64,000 bases of DNA from positions 650,421-714,420 of the forward strand of contig KL647297.1 in NCBI GenBank assembly GCA_000727475.1, written 5' to 3'. Positions 33,701-44,500 of this stretch are shown here, in pieces. The DNA comes from Sarcocystis neurona (Eukaryota > Apicomplexa > Conoidasida > Eucoccidiorida > Sarcocystidae). The notes under the pieces are model-generated. The model made no database searches and was not told the DNA's origin. It worked only from the letters and a program-made list of their open reading frames with translations. Position numbers and translations under genes: made by a program. Each line of letters begins with the position of its first letter. Position 1 is the first letter of the stretch.

Positions 33701-34721
33701 CAGCATAGCAACCCCCGGCGTGGCTGCAGCTGGAAAACAGCAGCAGCGCTCGCCACCGCGTCTCCTTGGCGCATGCGCGACAGCAAGACTTGGACCAGCA
33801 GCAGCACGCGTCCCAGCAGCAAGCGCGACAGCAGCACCAGCAGGAGCAGCAAAAGTGAATGAGGTGCCCCGGCAAGAAACGATACCAAGGATATGCCTGA
33901 AAACTTCAAGAGCCGTACGACGCAGCAGCAGCCGCAGCAGCAGAATGCAACTGGCGCAGCGAGGAGCACGACGGAACTGTAGCACACCAGCAAGGGGCAT
34001 CCGCACACAGAAAAACAAAATCCTCTGCTTCATGCTGCAGCACGTCGGGACCTTGAGCGAGCTGCCGCACGTCAGTACCCTGAGCGAGCTGCCGCAGCTC
34101 AGACAGCAGCAGCGCAGTGGCACCAGTGTGGCAGACGATCGGCTCAGCAACAGCAGCAGCTGCGAAAGCAGTGGCCCGAGAAGGATGTAGTATTAATTGT
34201 CAAGCGCACCACGAAGAGACATCTGCTGCTGCTGCATCAACAGATATACTACATTCTCACGCGGCAGCGCGTGGCTGGCGCCAGCCACGCGGCAGCTGTC
34301 TAAGCAGCAGCTGCACCACCGCTATCGACGCAACAGCACCACGTGCAACGGCAGCAGCAGCTTTGGTGGCGGGCAACTGAGGCACGGGCCTCGCGCGCAG
34401 TTGAAGTGGCGAGGACGTCTCTCGTATGGCGCTTGATGCGGCTCACAAGTGCATGTTTCCTTTTCTCTGTGATCCTGCTGCAGCTCGCGTGCTTTTTTTT
34501 CTATTCTGAGAAGGAGGAAACCCAGATCCGTGTAACATCTACCGGTGCCTTGTCCCAAGGAGCCCGAGTCGCAGGATGTGCGGGTCGGCCGCACTTCCGC
34601 CTCCTCCGTACGGTAGTTAGAACCTTCCTGTTTCTCTGCGTTAGATTAACTTTGACATTCCTCTTGCTATTTGCTGCATCTTCCCGCAGTTTCCTACTAT
34701 TCTGGGTCGCCTTTTCCTTCC
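30741..34721. other. Repeat-rich intergenic region; no gene supported
   Basis: Dense triplet blocks alternate in strand: CTG/GCT-rich on the plus strand at about 32,300-33,560, CAG-rich at about 31,470-31,600 and 33,720-34,350. Because such repeats lack stop codons, several frames are open simultaneously on both strands (for example 32,684-33,230), so length is not evidence here. No conserved domain appears in any frame. A 27-bp tandem duplication (CCTTGAGCGAGCTGCCGCAC unit) occupies 34,051-34,104. A lineage-specific gene encoding Ala/Gln/Ser tracts could be hidden here. Confidence 0.35.
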
Positions 34722-34988
34722 ATGCCGCCTCTACCGGGGTCGTCCGCGGACTGGTGGGACACACCAGGGAGAGACGCAACTTGCACCATCTCGCCGTTCT
34801 TTCGCCGACCCCCTGCGGATTTCGACCGTCGTCCATACATGAACGAATGTTTTCAAGGATGTCTTTATGTCCTCTTAGGCCAAACGCGGTTTTGCCGAGC
34901 CGTGGACGTCACCCGTCGCTCTTCTGACGTCGTTCGTCCCCCTCCCCCTCTTCTCTTCTTCGACAATATTTTTCTCAGTCGTTCGTAG
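34722..34988 (+). CDS. Hypothetical small ORF, 88 aa
   Basis: This is an ATG-to-TAG frame in non-repetitive DNA just upstream of the phosphatase gene. The N-terminal part (SADWWDTPGRDATCTISPFF) and a middle segment with NECFQGCLYVLLGQTRFC have balanced composition and four or more Cys. No family was recognised. The upstream flank is open in another frame, so this could be an exon of a longer gene or chance. Confidence 0.25.
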   Translation: MPPLPGSSADWWDTPGRDATCTISPFFRRPPADFDRRPYMNECFQGCLYVLLGQTRFCRAVDVTRRSSDVVRPPPPLLFFDNIFLSRS

Positions 34989-35513
34989 GCCCGCCGACTC
35001 TCTGCGTCCTCTTCGGTCCTCACTATGTGTAGCTGTCTGTGACTACGTGTTTGATACGTTCAGCTGGACCCTCGGCGGCAGCAGCAGAGGAGGAGGAGCA
35101 GCACGGCAGCAGCTGCTGCGGCCGCGAACCAGCAAGCAGCAGCAGTGTCAGTTCTTAGCAGTCTCAGCACCGCAGAGGCACATAGTTTATCCGCATCTTT
35201 CACCTGGCTGCAGCGGGACGCACGGGAAGCAGGGCAGCACAGAAGCAGCAGCAACACCGCCAGCAGCAGCAGGGGCAGCAGGGTACGGTGCAGCAGCGTC
35301 TATTTCCACAGCAGCGGCAAGAAGAGTTGCAGAGGAGCAGCAACACGAGGAGAAAGAGTACAGGGAGCAGCAGCACGGGAGCAGGAGCAGCACAGGAGGG
35401 TCCGTAGCGTCAGGGGAAAGGAAAAGAGGAGCAACAGCACCTGCAGGGCGGAGAGAAGCAGTCGCAGCGGAGAGAGCTGCAGCAGTAGCGAATGGAGCAG
35501 CAACAGTTGTGCG

Positions 35514-38500
35514 ATGGATGCGAGCGTGGTGTTTCCTCCGCCGTGCGAGTGTCTGGTGTACTCGGATGCGGTGGTGGTCCGCTGTCTCGCCTCTTCGAAA
35601 TGTTTAGTTATTCGCTATGCCACTGCTGCTCGTCCTAGAACGCGAAGAAGCGGAGGCGGAGGAGAGACAGCATCCCCTGCCACAGCAGCAGGCAACATGT
35701 CTGAAGCAGCGCAAGGAATAGAAAAGCAGACAACCACGCCAGCAACAGCAGTCTCCGCATCTAAAGGAGCAACTGCAGATTCTGAAGGCCATGCAGCTGA
35801 AGCTTCTGCGAAAAGAGCAGCAGCGGCGGCAGCAACGGTTTGCTTCCGCGCTACCGTCGGTCACTTCTACAGGCCGTCACCGTGGGCCGCTGTCTCTCGT
35901 GCGAAACCACGTGCTGGAGCAGGGGCTGCTTCTTTAGCGTCTGCTTCTATCCCTCCCTCCACTCCTGCTGCTGCTGCAGCTGCACACAGACATGCAACAG
36001 GTGCAGTTGCGGTGCCTTGCTGGCCAGAGCGCCCCTCCTCCTCATCCGTTCTGCAGCAGCAGCGGCCACAGGTTGACGAAATGCAGCAGGAGCAGCCAAG
36101 CCTGCAGGAGACGACGGAGGAGGAGAAGGAGGAGGAGGAGCTGCAATATCACGAGGGACAGCAGCAGCAGCGCCTGCCGTGCTACGGCGTGTTCGGAGTG
36201 ACGCAGCTCTTCAATTCTGTATACCTTATCTGTGTCGAACGTTGCCGTCTGGTGGGGTTCCTCGGCGCAGCGCCGGTGCTGCAGATTTCTGCCTTTCATC
36301 TGATTCAAGTGCCACGCCCTGGTGCAGGGCCGGCTCCTGCGGCGGCCGCTGCTGCCGTCCCCTCTTCTGCTGCTGGTGCCGTCTCTGCTGCCGCTCGTGT
36401 GGCTGCTGCTGCGAGGGGGACGGACATCCGCGGCTGGAGGACACGGCTCCTGCGCCGGCGACGGCTGCTGCAGTCTCCAGGAAACTTCCTCGTGGGGGCG
36501 ACTGTGACAGTTTCGTCCAGCGCTGCTGTGGCGCTTGCCGTTGCTGCTGCTCCTAGTGTGCCTCCCGCTGTCAAACACGCAGCAGCAGCTGCTGCAGCAG
36601 CAGAAGCCGAAGATGTGCCACTGGCTTCTTCGGCTCAAGGCTCACCCGGTGCTTCCGCTGCGGCTGATGCGCAAATCGCTGCTGTGGCTGCTGGGAGTTT
36701 GGCAACACCCGCGGCGTCTCCCGACGCCCCACCGTCTCCGCCCGCCGCTGCTGCGGCTGCTGCAGCTGCGCCCACTCCCCTCTCCCTGTCTGCTGTACGT
36801 GCTGCTGCCGGCGTCTCTCCGGCCGTGACTGCTGCGGTTCCCGTCTCCCCGACCGCTGTTGCTGCCTTGTCCCCTGCAGCTGCTGCCGCTCCTGCTGCTG
36901 CTCTTTCTGCAGCAGCTGCCAGACCGGCGCCGTTGCTGTCTCGCCCGAGCACTGCTGCGGAACCGTCTGCTGCTGCTGCTGGCGCTGGGGAAGCGGCTGC
37001 GGAAGCTGCAGCAGGAGCAGCAGCAGAAGCAAGCGTTCTTCGAACAGCAGACGAGTGGCTTGGACTGCTCTGCGACGGCCTCTGTGAAGGAGCTTTCTAC
37101 TTTTCCCCGCTTCTGGACCTAGGGCAGAGCCTGCAGCGGCAGCTGACTCGTCTGCCCCCCTCCTCGTCCAACAGCGACGGCAGCAGCAGCGATATCGCCA
37201 CCAGCCGCAGCAGCAACGTAAGAGTAGACAAATGGTCAGACCGATTTTGCTGCAACCGTTACTTTATGGAGCCAGTGCTGCGTCAGACGCGTGAAGCACA
37301 GACCTTCTCTGTTCGCGTTATCCAGGGGTAAGGCTGTCCTGTCGCGGTAGCTCCAGCACGAGCAGCAGCAGCCGCAGTGAAGCGATTTCAGCAGCTACTG
37401 CATTTGCGTAGTCATCTGAGGGGAAGGGGGGAAGGGGGGCGGCTGCAGCACCAGAAGAGAACTGCGCAGTAGCGGTTCCTCGAAGACGGCCACAATGAAT
37501 ATACAAGGCTATGTAAACATATGTATTTACACGTTAATACATGCATGAGTATCTGCAAGTGTAGATGAATACCAGACTGCAAGTATACGTATACATCTTA
37601 TCTGTAACAGTAGCAGCAGCAGACGGGAAGTGTAGCAGCAGGAACAGCAGCACCAGACCCGTTGTCGTGAAGCGCGCAGCACCAGCGGCAAAGCTGACGC
37701 AAGCCGTCGCGAGAAATAAGCAGCAGCCAGCTCCCCAGTGCCTTTTTAGCAGCAGCGAGAACATCAGGAACCGCAGGGAAAGACAAGAAGCGGCAGGAAC
37801 AAGAATACCAACAGCTGCCCGGCAGCAGCACAGCGTCCCGTAGCCTTACCACGCAGACGTCAACAGCAGCAACAGAGGCGATCGACAACGTTCGACACTT
37901 CTTCTCCGCGGCAGCGCTATCTTCTCCCTGCATGTTGCTTCGCGGAGAGGGAAAACGTATAGCGGTACACGAATGGTGGCGTGTATATATATGGACGTCG
38001 ATTCAACATTCCCGGAAGCCACTCGAACAACTCTTCCTTTGTCTCAGTCTGCACATGTATGTATATATGTCTATATGCATGTAAACCCTTGTCAAAGCAG
38101 CTCTACCGAAAGAGCGCTACATGGGGGGGGAAGGGGTATGCACCTGTTTATTTCCTTCGCACATGTATATGTGTACTTGGAAAAGCGGGGTAACTTTCTT
38201 GTAATAGAGAGAGCAATGTGTTTCATGTGTCTCTGGTGTGTATACACGCACTTGCAGGTTTGTGCTGTGGAGAGAATTTGAAGAGCCCTCTGCTGTCTCC
38301 CGTCTGTGGTTTGCAGCTTCGTCGGGATAAGCCTTTTGTCGTATACGCTCGACGCATGCAACATACTGTGCGTCATATCGAGACGAGACGTGTCCAGGAC
38401 CGGAGCGCGCTTCCATAGTCGCGGCCTCAACGCTGCAGGTAACTTGCTGCTGCTAACCCTGCGCCCCCTGCCCTCCGTTTCCCTTCTCTCTCTTCTGCTG

Positions 38501-41500
38501 CTGCGGGGACGAGCTTGCTGGCGCCGCAGCGTTTCCCTTCGCTCTCTGCTGCTGCTGCGGGGACGAGTTTGCTGCTGCCGCGGCGTTTCCCTTCTCTCTC
38601 TGCTGCTGCTGGCTGTTTTTGCTGCTGGCTCCTCGTGCTGCTGTGGCTGCTGCTGCTTCGACAGTTGCTGCTGCTCCTCCATTTCTCTAGGGGGTGCCAC
38701 CGGTACTCTCTTGCGAAACGCTGTCGTTATCCGTCTCTTCGGCAAACTCTTGCTGCTGCAGCTGCAGCTTCTTCTCGCTGCTGCTGCTGGTTGCTGCGGG
38801 GCTGCCGCTTTGCTATTGGCTACTATTGTGGGTGCGTTCTGCTGCCGAGGTCTGCCGTTCTAAGTCTTGTGGCTAGTCTTTCCTGAGCTGCTGCAGTGAA
38901 GCGGCTCTTCCTGCTGCCACATATCCCCTCTTGCCGGTGCTGCCGCTGCTTCGTGCTGCACCGTCAGTACGCCAGCTCGCGTCCTGCTGGCGCCACTGGT
39001 GCTGCCTCTTTCTACGCGTATCCGCACGCGCTTGTCGGCGGATACGCCTGCATCGCGTGTACGTCGGAGTGCTTTTGTTTTGTTGCTCTTCTCCTCCTCC
39101 CCGTATTTCGAGTGTATGTACGCACACACGGGAGTAAAGCTGCAGTCGCCCGGCGACTCCGGCTCATTGAAGAGTCCTCTGAACTACGGTGGACGCTTAT
39201 ATCGAGGTATGAATGCATGTGTCAAAGAATTTACGTGTACAGGTCTATATTTCGAACCAGGGCGTCACTGTTAATAAATCTGGACATATACACATATATA
39301 TATACACGTTTATTACGTACGCTTGTGTGGCACTTCATCTTAGGGGACGTGTCCAACATGGTGGAGACAGAGCAAGTGCTGTTGGTGCATACTCTACGTG
39401 GAGCAGCAGCGCCTGCGCCTCTGTTTCAGCCCCCTCCGTCACTTCTCAGTCGCCCACCTCGTCCTCCGCCGCCTCCTCTTCCTGCTCCGCAGCAGCAGCA
39501 GGAGGAGGGCGAGGAGGAGATGCGTGCGCCGGAACAGCCGCAGTCTCCGTCTTGTCACCAGCAGCTGCGTCAGCAGCAGCCTCCGTCGGGGGAGCAGCAG
39601 CAGCAGCAGTGTCCGTACGGGGAGCAGCACCAGCAACAGCGCGTTTGGTCGTTCGAGACACCGGAGGAGAAGAAGAGACAGCAGCGCGTGCGGGTAGAAC
39701 AGCCACGTCCGTTGGACGCGGCTGCTATTCGAAGTGCAGCTACGCGCCTGCGTCCACAGAACGTCGAGCGCGTGGATATTTATTCCTTCGTGCAGCTCAG
39801 GGGCTCGATTCCGCTGCTCTGGCAGCAGACCCCTACTCTCAAGTAAACCTCAGAGGCAGCCGTTTCCCGTGCCCTCCTATTTGGCGAATCAAAAGATATA
39901 CATGTGTATATGTGTATGCACGTATATATATATATATCAGGACAAATGCATACACACGTGCCGAGACCAGTGCTCACTTCCTCTTCGAAGCAGGAGATTC
40001 TGTTTTCTTCAGTGTTCGCCTGTCTGTGTGACGCTGAGGCCTCGGGGCCTCGTGCATTGGTGGACACTGCAGCAGCTGTCGTGGCAACCTCGAGGAGAAG
40101 CGAAGGCACCCATCCGTTCATCACTTGTCCGCAGAAACTGAACTTCGGTGCAGAAGTGCGGTGCTGCGTTTGCTTCTTTCACTTCTTCTTTTTCTTCTAT
40201 ATGCAGAGGTCTAGACCTACCAGGTGCACGTACAGCCGTGTGGCATGCAGCAGTTGCTCAGGTGAAGTAGGCGTGTTTGTTGCGCTGTAGGTGGGCCCCT
40301 CCCCCGACGGTGGTAGGCGATCTGAAGGAAAGCCTGGCGCCCGCGAAGAAGCATTTCGACGCTCTCACACAGTACGTGGAAGTCCAGGGGGGTGGAATTC
40401 TTCACTCCCGCATCTCTGAATTGCGGTGTACGTACACCCCGTTGAGCGGCTGGGCACACGCACCGTCGGTATGAACTCGTTCGCCCTACGCATTCCACCC
40501 GTCCACCTGCGTTTTGTGCACGGACATCTCACGCGTGTATCAGCACTGCAGTCCATTCCCACCCGCCGTGTCCAAGTGCAGGGCAAGACAGAAACACTTG
40601 ACAACTCCCCTGCCCTGGGGTGTATGTACACCCCGTTGCGAAGGAGGTGTACGCCACGTGTGCGAACATGCCTTGCGTTGTCCTGCACACCCCCAGCTGC
40701 ACTCGCCGGGACGCAGATGTTTTTACGTACGTACTTCTGTGCGCATATAGGCATACTGACACATATATTCCTGCATAGGGATGTAGCCTCCGGGTCTGTA
40801 CTGACGCAGAGGACGTACGTCTCGTGTGTGCGACTTATTTGTGGGATGTACATACACCAGATGGCGCATGTACGCCACAGCCTGCCGCGGTGTGCACCCT
40901 TGTTGCACTGCCTTCGTCTCATACGCTCTGCACCGACACATGTGTAGCCGCAACACTTGCTGCAAGCCGTCGCATGGAGCAGCGCAAGAGACAGGTAGGA
41001 AAGGGGAGGTTTTGCTCTGTTCATGCTTCTTTCCCAAATATAAACGTGCACTTGACTGCCCGGACGCGTAAGTTTGGCTCTGCATACGTGTCGCACGCAG
41101 CGGAAGACGAGCGCGCCAAAGAGCCGCTGCTGCTGCTGCGCTGGCTTTGAATTCCTGTGTGCGCTGTAGGAACTACGGAAACGTGACGGCTGTGAATTTG
41201 GTCAACAAGACTGGCTCCGAAGGGGTACGCTCACACGCCTCACGCACCTCTCGCTGGTGCAACTGCTGCCGCTGTCGCTGCTGCCGCTGTCGCTGCTGCC
41301 GTTGTCGCTGCTGCCGCTGTCGCTGCTGCCGTTGTCGCTGCTGCCGCTGTCGCTGCTGCCGTTGTCGCTGCTGCCGCTGTCGCTGCTGCCGTTGTCGCTG
41401 CTGCCGCTGTCGCTGCTGCCGCTGTCGCTGCTGCCGCTGTCGCTGCTGCTGCTGCTGCCGGCGATGCTCTGCTGCTGCTGCCGCCGGTGCTCTGCTGCTG

Positions 41501-44500
41501 CTGCCGAGACACTTAGCCGTCCTGGTGGCAACAAGCTACGGGCTCGTCCTTGTAGATTTCACTCTCCCTCGCACAGCTGCCAGCGCAGCGGTCAGTCACT
41601 TTGCTTGTAGTGGGCGGGTCCCCCGCCTCAAGGAGCACCGCCGTTCTCCCCGCATGTGCCGGCACGCAAGAGCAGACGTTTTCGTTCGAGTAGATTTCCC
41701 TGTTGGCAGGTTGCCGCTGAATAACTTCAACACGTGCGGCCACTGCTCATCGGGTCTTTTATTTACATTTGTACAGCGGATCAGACAGCTACGTAAACAC
41801 GTGCGCCACGTCTGCGTCCTGTCACGTCTCTCTTCTCCCTGTGAGTGTATCTACGTTGGCGTATATATTTGTGGGTTATCCTGAAGTATCCACGTACGTT
41901 TCCACTTAACTCTGTGTGTGTACACATCTGTACGTGTTCCCAGGGTCTCTTCCACATACACACATGTATACGTGTAAGTAGGATCGTGCAGGCAAGCGCA
42001 CACAGGTATTTGTGACGACTTTCTGGGAACTTGGGTAGCAGGAATAGTCGCTCCGGAGCGCGGCACGAGCGCGAGACCGCGGTGGTGCTTCACGGAGTCG
42101 AAGAGCTGCTCGCGTCGACTCCCGTCAATACGGAAGCGCGAGTGTTGCGCAGACGAGACACAGACGCGTGCGGCGGTCCGGAGAGACAGACAGAGAGTCG
42201 GGCGTGTCTACGTCCCTGTCTACAGGGACGCGCTCGCGCGTGATCTGTTCGTGGGCGGGGCACACAGGAGAGGCGTCTTTGGGTGCCGTGCGACACTGCA
42301 TTGCAGAGAATGAACGAGTAGCGCAGTGGGCGCGAGAAAGGGCGAAGAGCCGTTTTCTTCTGCAAGCTACAGACAGGGTCTCGTGTTCAGCTATGTGTGC
42401 TCGCGTTGCTGGTGTGCCTCTGCGTCTTCGTATGTGCAAGTGCGGACGTGTGCAGATGAAGTAGCGCGGGCTGGTGGGATTCGTAGGTGTGTGTGTGCGT
42501 GGGGGAGGAACTGCTGTTGTGTGTCTCTCCGCAGGTTTTGGGGAGTTACTACGAAAAGGTGCTGCAAGCGCAGGGTCGACAGGATTCGTACATCTGGTGG
42601 GTCGGCAACGCCAAAGCCCCAGGGTTCACCAACGTGTGCATGCTTTACATATGTCCTGCTTGCATGCGGGTAAGTGCGAGGTCTCCCTGCGGACACCTCC
42701 TTCCACTGCAGTTGATATCTGGACATGTGTGTCTATATAACGACTTGTATCCCTACTCAGACTCATTAATGCGCGCCTCCTCCTCCTATGTGTGGGTTCA
42801 TACGCATACGTATATGTCTGTCTCCATATCTATATCCATACAGGCATACACGTACATCTATATATGTACGTACATACACGCACGAGTAGATACATAAGCC
42901 TCTGTGTATGTATGTAATGACACGCGACTGATGACGGGTTAGAAGAATCCCGCGTTTCCACAGAAGGTGCATGTGGGACAGGAGGACACGCCCCTGTGTG
43001 TATGTGTGTAGAGATAGATGTGACTATTATACGTGTGTGTATACATGTAGATGAAAGCAGGCAACGCGTATCAACAGCAGTGAAGTGCGGCTTGCCGCCG
43101 CCGTTGGTGCTGTAGTTGTCGCGACGAAACGCGTTTCTGGGAAGGGAAAAGCTGCGGTTACCGCGTCTTCGTTCTGCTCTCTCAAGTTCGCGGCTTCGTA
43201 GAAAAAAGTCGTCTGCCACTGCTGCTGGCGGTAGCCGTCCTCCCGTCGCCTGTTTCGCTGCGGCGCCCGTTTGTGGGGGAAGTGCATCCCGTGGAGAGCA
43301 GCAGAGGACCCTGTTGCACGTGGGATCGAGTCAGGAGAAATCGACCAACTTTGTTCTCGCGGTGACGTATCGCTTCTCAAACTCGTTTCTGCGTCCCTGC
43401 GTATATATATGCATATGTGAATGCTTGTGGCCGTTCATATAGACATACGAAGGGGTGTGCGCACGGATAAGTGTCCCCTCTATTACGTGTGTGTGTGTGT
43501 AGTTGTGTACCTGCGTCGCTTCCTGTGTGTGTCTCTCTTCCTTTGCTCATACACGCATGCTCCTAGACGTGTGTGACGAAAGTCTGTTTCTCTGCCTTTC
43601 TCTTGGGCATGTGTGCGTGCGTGCATATGTGAGTCGCCCCTGTGGACGCGCCTTCCCTTCTAACATGTGCACGCGAAGGATGAGAATGCCTGCAGGACGG
43701 GGTGTGCTGCTGCTGCTGCTCAGGTTTGATTTCCACCGGCAGTGCGGACACGGGGCATGGCAGAATTTAGGACTGCTCGTCGAAAAGGTGCGGAAGCAGC
43801 TGCACCGGCAGCACTACTTCCACGCTGTGTGCATGCAGCCGCTGCCTGCTGCTGCCGCCGCGGTGGCTGTCGCCGCTGCTGCTGCTTCTTCCACCTCTTC
43901 TGGGGATGCGGCTGCGCGAGCGGGACTGCTGCGTTCGCTCGTCTGGCGGCGCTGCCCCGGCAGCAGCAGCGTCGGTGTCTTCCGGCAGGGAGGCTTTCCT
44001 GGCTGGCAGCTAACGGAGGTAATGACCCTGCAGTTGGCTCGCACTCCACCAAAGACGTATCACGTGTGGTTCTCGCTTCTGCAGAGAATCTTCCCTTGTC
44101 AATAACAGCACATGCGGATATATGCCTCTATGGGGTCTTCTACTCTACGCACACCGGCGGGCGACACACTGCGACATTGCCAAGGTGTGTGCCTTCTGCG
44201 TGTAACACTTTCGCGTCGTTTTCTGTTACTGCGTGCGATCTTCACACAGCCAAAAATTCTTCTCTCTCTCTCTCAGCCTTCGCGTCTGAATTTGTAGAAA
44301 CACACGCATGTGCACGGCCGTGTATATCTTCACATATGTGCATATCCAGCCTTGTCGACTTGTCTACGTCCAAATATGTGTGTAGCTATACGCTGTACGT
44401 TTCTGCTGAATAAATACGCGTACATACGTGTACTTGTAGACTGAAATATGTGTGTACTTGTGTATACGTCTGAATTTACACGTAAATATATATATATGTA

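Noticed and set aside
35145..35513. Upstream extension of the SAC1 first exon
   Set aside because: There is no ATG in this part, and it reads as Arg/Ser/Gln from CAG repeats; the first in-frame ATG is at 35,514.
41147..41884. Plus-strand open frame of 245 codons with a long Cys-Arg repeat
   Set aside because: Only its first 25 or so codons are coding, as an exon of the SAC1 gene; the rest is the 15-bp intronic array, which happens to lack stops.
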